64,000 bases of DNA from the NCBI RefSeq assembly GCF_002056295.1, contig NZ_CP020100.1:1759501-1823500 (forward strand), read 5' to 3'. Positions 54,040 to 61,001 of this stretch are shown in pieces (position 1 is the first letter of the stretch; the number at the start of each line of letters is the position of its first letter). The notes under the pieces were generated by a model. The model saw nothing but the letters and a program-made list of their open reading frames with translations, did not search any database and was not told the DNA's origin. This DNA is from Halopseudomonas phragmitis. GTDB lineage: Bacteria; Pseudomonadota; Gammaproteobacteria; Pseudomonadales; Pseudomonadaceae. The position numbers were made by a program, and so were the translations under genes.

Positions 54040-54492
54040 CTAGGACTCGCGATGGTGCCGCGCCAGACGCTCAAGCGCAGCTTTTAGTGCTGGGTCGCTT
54101 ACCACTTCGGCGGTCTCTTCCAAGCTTTGAGCCGCCACGATCGAATGCTTCATTTTGTGAAGTGGTGGTGATTTTTTGACCAACGGCGGTTGTACCTTGC
54201 AGTAGATTTTAGTTAAGGTTGCGAATTCCGTGTAGACCTGCAATTGGCGGATCAGGCGTTTTTGTTGGTAACGCAGGCGTGTGGCCCAGTGGCTGTCGCT
54301 GACCACCAGACGCAAGACTCCGTCGCGCAGCGAGGCTACCCGGCAATGTTCGCGCGCCGCCGGCTCCAGTTGGGTTTCCACCAGGGCCTGGAGGCGCTTG
54401 ACGGTACTGGCTCCGGCAAACAACCCCTTGAGGGTGGTATGGGTGCGAAGTAGATCGCCTGGACGGCGAGCATCCAGCGGAGTAAACGACAT
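54040..54492 (-). CDS. DUF721 (DciA-like) protein
   Basis: A 150-residue protein of the DUF721/DciA family, conserved between lpxC and secA in pseudomonads. DciA proteins load the replicative helicase DnaB in bacteria that lack DnaC. Here the N-terminal part (LKGLFAGASTVKRLQALVETQLEPAAR region) and the KH-like RLVVSDSHWATRLRYQQKRLI segment fit the family. The ATG at 54492 is preferred to an earlier one at 54525 that adds eleven residues without support. Whether this short paralogue has the helicase-loading role is not proven by the sequence. Divergent from the M23 gene. Confidence 0.8.
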   Translation of the reverse strand: MSFTPLDARRPGDLLRTHTTLKGLFAGASTVKRLQALVETQLEPAAREHCRVASLRDGVLRLVVSDSHWATRLRYQQKRLIRQLQVYTEFATLTKIYCKVQPPLVKKSPPLHKMKHSIVAAQSLEETAEVVSDPALKAALERLARHHRES

Positions 54493-54565
54493 GACAGTGC
54501 CTGTGGAGTGATACACAGCGGTCATCCTAGCAGAACCGCGTATTTAGGTGTTTGGGGATTATTCT

Positions 54566-55486
54566 GTGAATATCATTATCTTGACCGGCCGCCACGGAGC
54601 GGCCCGGGCGTTGACCTTGAGTCCGCCCTGGGTGATTGGGACGGTACTGACCGTGCTGGCCCTGCCGATCATCGCCGCGCTATTGACCTGGAAAGTCATG
54701 GCGCCGACCACTGAAGTGGTAGTCAGTGCCCAGGACTATGACAGGGTCTGGCAGCGTACTCTGGACGAAATGGCCAGCCATTCGGCCAGTGATGAATCCC
54801 AGTCCCAGCTCGAGCGGATGACTCAGCAGCTGGCCCGGTTGCAAACCCGGCTGACCCGGCTTGATGCCCTGGGTGAGCGGTTGACCGAAATGGCCGAGCT
54901 GTCGGATGGCGAATTCGACTTCAACAGCGACCCTGGCATGGGTGGACCGGAGCTTCGCAAGGAATCGCTGCGCTACGAAACACCGGATGTCCAGACCGTG
55001 ATCGACCAACTGGCTGAGCGGATCGACAATCGCACCCAGCAGCTCAAGCTGCTTGAAGAGCTGATGCTAAACCGCCAGACCGATGCCAATGCCCTGTTGG
55101 ACTTCAAACCAGTGCAGGTAGGTCACATTTCCTCCGGCTTTGGCCGTCGGGTCGATCCGATTACCGGGCGCATGGCCCTGCACACCGGGCTGGACTTTGC
55201 CGCTCCGCGTGGCACCCCGATCTATGCGGTGGGTGCCGGGGTGGTGACCTTCTCCGGGCGCAATGGCGCCTACGGCAATATGGTCGAAATCACCCATGGT
55301 GGTGGTTACAAGACTCGCTACGCCCATGCTCATACGCTGGGTGTGAAGAAAGGTGATCTGGTTCAGAAGGGCCAGCAGATCGCCACAGTGGGCTCCACTG
55401 GCCGCTCCACAGGGCCGCATCTGCATCTGGAAATCTACCGCAACGGCATGGCGGTTAATCCGGCTCGCTATATTGCCCTGAAGTGA
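54566..55486 (+). CDS. Membrane-anchored M23-family peptidase
   Basis: A 306-residue bitopic protein: a short cytoplasmic start, one membrane helix (about 24-44), a coiled coil (SQLERMTQQLARLQTRLTRL) and a C-terminal LytM/M23 domain with zinc-site residues in HTGLDFAAPRGTP and HLHLEIYRNG. All catalytic residues appear to be present, so it may be an active endopeptidase rather than a degenerate activator such as EnvC. The GTG at 54566 with GGGGA upstream fits the family start (MNIIILTGRHG). It sits in the conserved lpxC-secA interval. Confidence 0.88.
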   Translation: MNIIILTGRHGAARALTLSPPWVIGTVLTVLALPIIAALLTWKVMAPTTEVVVSAQDYDRVWQRTLDEMASHSASDESQSQLERMTQQLARLQTRLTRLDALGERLTEMAELSDGEFDFNSDPGMGGPELRKESLRYETPDVQTVIDQLAERIDNRTQQLKLLEELMLNRQTDANALLDFKPVQVGHISSGFGRRVDPITGRMALHTGLDFAAPRGTPIYAVGAGVVTFSGRNGAYGNMVEITHGGGYKTRYAHAHTLGVKKGDLVQKGQQIATVGSTGRSTGPHLHLEIYRNGMAVNPARYIALK

Positions 55487-55531
55487 TTCGGGGCCCCGCC
55501 TTCCCATATCGCGTCGATACCTGTCCGGCGG

Positions 55532-55561
55532 TTTATTGTGGCGCGATATTCAGAGTAGAAT
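55532..55561 (+). promoter_or_regulatory. Candidate secA promoter
   Basis: TTTATT (55532-55537) and TAGAAT (55556-55561) are 18 bp apart, about 75 bp before secA. The -10 is good, the -35 weak. No secM-like leader gene is present. Confidence 0.45.
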
Positions 55562-55635
55562 GACCCCTTTTATGTCGTCATGGCCGGATAATCTCAGCCG
55601 GCCCTGGCCTCCATCAAACGGAAATCAGGTCGACT

Positions 55636-58374
55636 ATGTTTGCGCCTTTATTGAAGAAACTGTTTGGAAGCAAAAACGAGCGTGAGTTGAAGCGCATGGG
55701 CAAGATGGTCGCATCGGTCAATGCCCTCGAAGAAAAACTGAACGCCCTGAGCGATGAACAGTTGAAGGCCCAGACCCAGGTGCTCAAGGACCGGCTGGCC
55801 AAAGGCGAAACTCTTGACGATATCCTCCCTGATGCGTTTGCCGTAGTGCGTGAGGCGAGCAAGCGGGTACTGGGCATGCGCCATTTCGACGTCCAGTTGA
55901 TCGGTGGTCTGGTGCTGCATGAAGGCAAGATCGCCGAGATGAAGACCGGTGAGGGCAAGACTCTGGTGGCGACCTTGCCATCCTACCTGAATGCACTGTC
56001 CGGCAAGGGCGTGCATGTGGTCACAGTCAATGATTATCTGGCGCGCCGTGATGCCAATAACGTCCGTCCGCTGCATGAGTTCCTGGGGCTGAGCGTAGGC
56101 GTGGTGGTGCCGTTCCAGGACCCCGAGGAAAAGCGCAAGGCCTACCAGTGCGATATCACCTACGGGACCAACAACGAGTTCGGCTTCGACTATCTGCGCG
56201 ACAACATGGCGTTCCGGCTCGAAGACAAGTTCCAGCGCGGCCAGAACTTCGCCATCGTCGACGAAGTCGACTCGATTCTGATCGACGAGGCACGCACGCC
56301 GCTGATCATCTCCGGGCCGGCTGAAGACAGTTCGCAGATGTACATGACCATCAACAAGCTGATTCCCAGCCTCAAGCGGGCGATCCCGGCTGAAGAGGCC
56401 GAAGCTGAAGTTGAGGGTCATTACGTTATCGATGAGAAGACCCGTCAGGTCGAACTCAACGAAGAAGGTTTCCAGTACGTCGAGGATCTGCTGGTCCAGC
56501 AGGGTCTGCTACCTGAGGGTGACAGCCTGTACGCGGCTCAAAACCTCGGTCTGTTGCATCATGTGAATTCGGCGTTGCGGGCGCATACCCTGTTCCACCG
56601 TAATGTCGAGTACATCGTCCAGAACAACCAGGTCATTCTGGTGGATGAGCATACTGGGCGGACCATGCCGGGCCGTCGTCTGTCCGAGGGCCTGCATCAG
56701 GCCATCGAGGCTAAGGAAGGGTTACAGATTCAGGCCGAAAGCCAGACGCTGGCTTCGACCACCTTCCAGAACTACTTCCGTCTGTATGACAAGCTGTCCG
56801 GCATGACTGGTACTGCTGATACCGAGGCCTTCGAGTTTCGCCAGATCTATGGCCTTGACGTGGTGGTTATTCCTACCAACAAGCCGATGATCCGCAAGGA
56901 CTATAACGACTTGGTCTATCTGACCATCGAGGAAAAGTTTGCAGCAATCGCTGCCGACATCAAGGACTGCATGGAAAAGCAGCGCCCGGTACTGGTAGGT
57001 ACGGCTTCGATCGAGTCTTCTGAGGTGGTTTCGCAACTGCTGCAGCAGAAGGGTGTTCCGCATCAGGTACTGAATGCCAAGTACCACGAGAAAGAAGCGG
57101 AAATCGTTGCCCAGGCTGGTCGCCCTGGGGCCGTGACCATCGCCACCAACATGGCTGGTCGTGGTACCGATATTATTCTTGGCGGTAGCTGGGAAGCCGA
57201 GGTTGCCAGCCTGGAAAACCCGACTGAAGATCAGATTGCGCAGATCAAGGATGAGTGGCAGCAGCGCCACCAGCAGGTACTGAATGCCGGTGGTCTGCAT
57301 ATCATCGCCTGCGAGCGGCACGAATCGCGTCGTATCGACAACCAGTTGCGTGGTCGCGCCGGTCGTCAGGGTGATCCGGGTTCCAGCCGTTTCTACCTTT
57401 CGCTGGAAGATAATCTGATGCGGATCTTCGCCTCCGACCGGGTGAAGAATTTCATGAAGGCCCTGGGTATGGAGAAGGGCGAGGCAATTGAGCACCGCAT
57501 GGTGACCAACGCCATCGAGAAGGCCCAGCGCAAGGTTGAAGGGCGCAACTTCGACATCCGTAAGCAGTTGTTGGAATACGACGACGTCGCCAACGAACAG
57601 CGCAAGGTGGTGTACCGCCAGCGCAATGACATTTTGGCCGCCGACTCGGTTGAAGAAACCATCAAGGCCATCCGTGCAGATGTGGTGGCTGACGCAATCA
57701 GCCAGTTCATTCCGCCCCAGAGCCTGCCTGAGCAGTGGGACATCCCTGGGCTTGAGCAGCATCTGGCCAGCGAGCTGGCGCTCAAACTGCCGATCCAGCA
57801 ATGGCTCGACGAGGACGATCATCTGCACGAGGAAGGGCTGCGCCAGCGCATCCTCGATGAACTGGTTAAGGCCTACGCCGAGAAAGAAGAGATGGCCGGC
57901 GCCGAGGCACTGCGCACCTTCGAGAAACAGATGTTGCTGCGGGTATTGGATGATCGCTGGAAGGAGCATCTGGCGACCATGGATCATCTGCGTCAGGGTA
58001 TCCACTTGCGCGGTTATGCCCAGAAGAACCCCAAGCAGGAATACAAGCGCGAGGCGTTCAACCTGTTCGAGCAACTGCTGGACTCGCTCAAGCATGACAC
58101 CATTCGCATTCTCAGCCATGTTCAGGTTCGCCGTGAAGACCCGGCCGAAGAGGAGGCGCGGATGCGTCGTCAGGCTGAGGAAATGGCCCGGCGCATGCAG
58201 TTCAAGCATGACCAGAGCAGCGCGTTGGATGCCGCCCCTGAGGCCGAAGGCGGTGCAGCACAACCCGCCAGCGCGGCACCGATAACCCGTGACGGCCCGA
58301 AAGTAGGACGCAATGATCCTTGCCCCTGTGGTTCGGGCAAGAAGTACAAGCACTGTCACGGTCAGATCGGCTAA
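55636..58374 (+). CDS. secA: Protein translocase ATPase SecA
   Basis: SecA drives export of unfolded proteins through SecYEG. The 912-residue protein shows Walker A MKTGEGKT, the DEAD-like [32 protein letters not shown] and [15 protein letters not shown] of motor domain 2, and a C-terminal SEC-C zinc finger ([18 protein letters not shown]) that binds SecB and lipid. Immediately after its TAA a short copy of the dispersed repeat begins. mutT, which follows argJ in some relatives, is not here. Confidence 0.99.
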   Translation: MFAPLLKKLFGSKNERELKRMGKMVASVNALEEKLNALSDEQLKAQTQVLKDRLAKGETLDDILPDAFAVVREASKRVLGMRHFDVQLIGGLVLHEGKIAEMKTGEGKTLVATLPSYLNALSGKGVHVVTVNDYLARRDANNVRPLHEFLGLSVGVVVPFQDPEEKRKAYQCDITYGTNNEFGFDYLRDNMAFRLEDKFQRGQNFAIVDEVDSILIDEARTPLIISGPAEDSSQMYMTINKLIPSLKRAIPAEEAEAEVEGHYVIDEKTRQVELNEEGFQYVEDLLVQQGLLPEGDSLYAAQNLGLLHHVNSALRAHTLFHRNVEYIVQNNQVILVDEHTGRTMPGRRLSEGLHQAIEAKEGLQIQAESQTLASTTFQNYFRLYDKLSGMTGTADTEAFEFRQIYGLDVVVIPTNKPMIRKDYNDLVYLTIEEKFAAIAADIKDCMEKQRPVLVGTASIESSEVVSQLLQQKGVPHQVLNAKYHEKEAEIVAQAGRPGAVTIATNMAGRGTDIILGGSWEAEVASLENPTEDQIAQIKDEWQQRHQQVLNAGGLHIIACERHESRRIDNQLRGRAGRQGDPGSSRFYLSLEDNLMRIFASDRVKNFMKALGMEKGEAIEHRMVTNAIEKAQRKVEGRNFDIRKQLLEYDDVANEQRKVVYRQRNDILAADSVEETIKAIRADVVADAISQFIPPQSLPEQWDIPGLEQHLASELALKLPIQQWLDEDDHLHEEGLRQRILDELVKAYAEKEEMAGAEALRTFEKQMLLRVLDDRWKEHLATMDHLRQGIHLRGYAQKNPKQEYKREAFNLFEQLLDSLKHDTIRILSHVQVRREDPAEEEARMRRQAEEMARRMQFKHDQSSALDAAPEAEGGAAQPASAAPITRDGPKVGRNDPCPCGSGKKYKHCHGQIG

Positions 58375-58427
58375 GGAACCACTGAAAAACTACCTGCGTT
58401 GGCAATACTGCGTTTTTCAGAGGTTTT
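58375..58427 (+). mobile_element. Internally deleted copy of the MITE-like element
   Basis: It begins at the first base after the secA stop codon with GGAACCACTGAAAAACTACC, continues through GTTGGCAATACTGCG as in the 140-bp copy at 13351, then jumps directly to the right end TTTTTCAGAGGTT. About 87 bp of the centre is missing. Confidence 0.75.
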
Positions 58428-58431
58428 AATC

Positions 58432-58509
58432 GGTAGGAGCGGCCTGTGGCCGCGAATGGGCTTTGCAGCCAGCGCCAGCAGTCGTTCACGTCTGCAGGAC
58501 GCTCCTACC
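58432..58509. repeat. REP-type inverted repeat between secA and argJ
   Basis: GGTAGGAGCG at the left end is repeated inverted as CGCTCCTACC at the right end. The left arm continues GGCCTGTGGCCGCGAA, the typical pseudomonad REP sequence, which itself forms a small hairpin. A related unit lies at 59956-59977. Confidence 0.8.
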
Positions 58510-58550
58510 AGCTAGAATCAGTTGTTATTCATTCCTTTGGAGTCCTTCCC

Positions 58551-59768
58551 ATGCCTGTTGGTCTCGGTCCTTTGCCTGTGTTGCATCCTGTTCCCGGTTT
58601 TCGTCTGGGTATTGCGTCGGCCGGAATCAAGCGGGCAGGGCGCAAGGATGTGGTGGTCATGGAAGCGGCTCCGGGCTCGGTGATTGCCGGGGTATTCACC
58701 ACCAACGCCTTCTGCGCGGCACCGGTTACCCTGTGCAAGCAGCATCTGGCCCATCACCCACGCTATCTGCTGGTCAATACCGGCAATGCCAATGCCGGAA
58801 CCGGCAAGCCGGGCATGCAGGCAGCGGTGCGAACCTGTGAAGCGTTGGCCGAGCTGGTCCAAGTTGGTCCAGAGCAGGTGTTGCCGTTCAGTACCGGTGT
58901 AATTGGTGAGCTGCTGCCGGCCGACAAAATCATCGCGGTATTGCCGCAGGCCTTGGCAAACCTGGCTGAAGGCAACTGGGTCGAGGCCGCCGAGGGCATC
59001 ATGACCACCGACACCCTGCCCAAGGGCTGTAGCCGGCAGATCAGCCTTGGTGGGCAGACCGTGACCATTACCGGTATCTCCAAGGGGGCCGGCATGATTC
59101 GTCCGAACATGGCGACCATGCTCGGTTATATTGCCACCGACGCCAAGATTGCTCCGCCGTTGCTGCAGCGTCTGGTCAAGGAGGCGGCCGACCTGTCCTT
59201 CAACCGCATCACCATCGACGGTGACACCAGCACCAACGATTCCTGCATGCTGATTGCCACCGGTCAGGCCGATATGGTCGAGATCATCGACTACGCCAGT
59301 GCCGATTACCGGGCTCTGAGTGATGCGGTCAAGGGCGTGATGCTGGAGCTGGCCCAGGCGATCGTGCGTGATGGCGAGGGGGCGACCAAGTTCGTCACCA
59401 TTCAGGTCAATGGCGGTGGCAATCAGGACGAGTGTCTTGATGTGGCCTACGCGGTGGCCCATTCACCACTGATCAAGACGGCACTGTTCGCCTCTGATCC
59501 GAACTGGGGACGCATTCTTGCTGCGGTCGGCTATGCCGGTGTGCCGGAATTGAATGTCGAAAAGATCGATGTCTATCTGGATGAAGTCTGCATTACCCGT
59601 CAGGGTGGCCGGGCGGCGGACTATACCGAGGAGCAGGGTGCCCGGGTGATGGCCCAGGAGGAAATCACCATCCGCATCGAACTTGGGCGCGGCCAACACA
59701 GTGAAACGCTGTGGACTACCGATCTGTCCCATGAGTATGTGCGGATCAATGCTGAGTACCGTACCTGA
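58551..59768 (+). CDS. argJ: Ornithine acetyltransferase / N-acetylglutamate synthase
   Basis: ArgJ transfers the acetyl group from N-acetylornithine to glutamate, recycling acetyl in arginine synthesis; some versions also use acetyl-CoA. The 405-residue precursor is self-cleaved before the nucleophilic Thr in the motif [16 protein letters not shown] (cleavage between Ala and Thr). [13 protein letters not shown] and [10 protein letters not shown] are also conserved. The ATG at 58551 fits the family N-terminus ([16 protein letters not shown]), with TTTGGAG upstream; a longer frame reads through the REP element and is not coding. Confidence 0.97.
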   Translation: MPVGLGPLPVLHPVPGFRLGIASAGIKRAGRKDVVVMEAAPGSVIAGVFTTNAFCAAPVTLCKQHLAHHPRYLLVNTGNANAGTGKPGMQAAVRTCEALAELVQVGPEQVLPFSTGVIGELLPADKIIAVLPQALANLAEGNWVEAAEGIMTTDTLPKGCSRQISLGGQTVTITGISKGAGMIRPNMATMLGYIATDAKIAPPLLQRLVKEAADLSFNRITIDGDTSTNDSCMLIATGQADMVEIIDYASADYRALSDAVKGVMLELAQAIVRDGEGATKFVTIQVNGGGNQDECLDVAYAVAHSPLIKTALFASDPNWGRILAAVGYAGVPELNVEKIDVYLDEVCITRQGGRAADYTEEQGARVMAQEEITIRIELGRGQHSETLWTTDLSHEYVRINAEYRT

Positions 59769-59973
59769 TCTGCGTTCGTCATCGTATCGCTTAATGGATT
59801 GCCGCGGGCCTTCGGCCCTCGCAATGACAAGACATGATGCGGATACCCGGTGCCTGTAACCCGGCTCTCCTTTCCGTCATCGCGAGGCGCGCAGCGTCGT
59901 GGCGATCCATGCTGAGTCCGGCTGGAACAGTTGTGTAGTTCATACCCCAGCAGTAGCGACCGCAGGCCTGCTC
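59769..59973. repeat. Repeat-rich gap between argJ and the pilin genes
   Basis: This gap holds two units of the GTCATTGCGAGG...GGCAATCCA-type repeat in opposite orientation (59795-59828 inverted; 59876-59910 direct), so the region can form a large hairpin, and a REP unit on the minus strand at 59956-59977 (GTAGGAGCAGGCCTGCGGTC). It separates convergent argJ and fimT-like genes. No gene is seen in it. Confidence 0.75.
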
Positions 59974-60489
59974 CTACGGGCAATACTGCGCCTCGATCTG
60001 GCCGCGTTCCACCCGATGGCGGCCAACCCGGTTGAGAATTACACGCCGGCCCTCCAGCTCGCTACGGGCTGGGCAGAGGCGGAATGTTCCAGCCAGAAAA
60101 CCACCGTTCAGCATTTCTGTCTCGCCCAGCGCGTTGAACCGCACATACTGGGCCAGTACCCCATTGGCGTGTATGCCTCTGACTCGGCTGGGTTTCAGCT
60201 CTCTGAGGAGCTGTTCGCCCGAATCGTAGCGGCCATTATTGTTGCTATCGAGAAACATCTGCCAACCCTGGCTCCAGTCGCCATCGATCGGGGCCAGAGT
60301 AACCGGGCGGTTGCGTAGAATCGCTTCCTGACGAGCAGCATTCAGACTGCCGGTCAGGTAACTGATGCTGCTGTCGAGCCGCTGGCGATCAATCGCTGCG
60401 CCAACGCCGGGAATGGCGATGGCCAGCAGTATGGCGGTCAGGGCAATGGCAGCCAACAGCTCAAGCAAGGTGAAACCTTGGGTGGGCAT
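59974..60489 (-). CDS. Type IV pilus minor pseudopilin, GspH/FimT family
   Basis: A 171-residue minor pseudopilin. A short leader ending in Gly precedes the prepilin cleavage site and N-methylated Phe (PTQG/FTLLELLAAIALTAILLAIAIPG is split over residues 3-27), with the conserved Glu at position +5. The rest matches the GspH/FimT domain (LTGSLNAARQEAILRNRPVT). Minor pilins of this family prime pilus assembly. The stop codon lies inside a REP sequence, so the last residues may have been altered by the repeat. It is the third pilus gene after pilY1 and pilE. Confidence 0.87.
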   Translation of the reverse strand: MPTQGFTLLELLAAIALTAILLAIAIPGVGAAIDRQRLDSSISYLTGSLNAARQEAILRNRPVTLAPIDGDWSQGWQMFLDSNNNGRYDSGEQLLRELKPSRVRGIHANGVLAQYVRFNALGETEMLNGGFLAGTFRLCPARSELEGRRVILNRVGRHRVERGQIEAQYCP

Positions 60490-60521
60490 GGCATCTTCTT
60501 CCGTGAAATGAATACTGAAAA

Positions 60522-60555
60522 TAAAAAAGCCGGGCTACGATCCTGTGCCCGGCTT
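60522..60555 (-). terminator. Terminator after pilE
   Basis: On the minus strand GCCGGGC and GCCCGGC form a stem (60529-60535 with 60547-60553) followed by TTTTTTATTTT. It lies between pilE and the fimT-like gene, so the latter may have its own promoter or depend on read-through. Confidence 0.85.
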
Positions 60556-60575
60556 GATGATAGATCAGTGATGGA

Positions 60576-61001
60576 TCAGCGCCAGCATTCTTCCTGGGTT
60601 TTGCCCGAACCTGTGCGCCCCTTCTCACCTCTGGCGTTCAGGGTCAGGTTGCCACAGGCGCTGTCACCGAACTGCTGGGTGGCGGTCAGCGTATAGCCTC
60701 CGTCATTGGCAGCCTGGCCGACGCTGAGGGTGTAGTACTTGGCGTACTTGCTTTCACCCACGTTCAGTTGGCTGCGGTTGGTATCGCTGGTGACGTAGCT
60801 GTTGTTCTGGGCATAAAAGCGTTCCTGCCGTGCCGCAGCCTCCATCAGCAGCGCCTGGCCTTCAACCCGGTTGCCGCGCAGTACATGCTCGCGGTAGGAC
60901 GGGTAGGCGATACTGGCCAGAATTCCGACGATGACCACTACGATCATGACCTCCAGCAAGCTGAAACCACGGTTGGATTTGATAGCGACCAAAGACATCA
61001 A
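60576..61001 (-). CDS. pilE: Type IV pilus minor pilin PilE
   Basis: A 141-residue type IV pilin-like protein with leader MSLVAIKSNRG, cleavage before Phe (GFSLLEVMIVVVIVGILAS) and Glu at +5. A pair of cysteines near the C-terminus (SACGNL and EECW) forms the D-loop typical of PilE-class minor pilins. It overlaps pilY1 by 4 bases (ATGA), which matches the pseudomonad order fimU-pilV-pilW-pilX-pilY1-pilE. Two adjacent ATGs (61001 and 60998) are possible starts. Confidence 0.92.
   Translation of the reverse strand: MMSLVAIKSNRGFSLLEVMIVVVIVGILASIAYPSYREHVLRGNRVEGQALLMEAAARQERFYAQNNSYVTSDTNRSQLNVGESKYAKYYTLSVGQAANDGGYTLTATQQFGDSACGNLTLNARGEKGRTGSGKTQEECWR

Noticed and set aside
56722-58359. A 545-codon open frame on the minus strand opposite secA
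   Set aside because: No recognisable domain, and the plus-strand SecA reading has every expected motif. It is a shadow frame.
59979-59990. GGCAATACTGCG identical to an internal 12-mer of the MITE-like element
   Set aside because: It lies within the fimT-like coding region without any neighbouring element sequence, so 12 matching bases are probably chance or at best a remnant.
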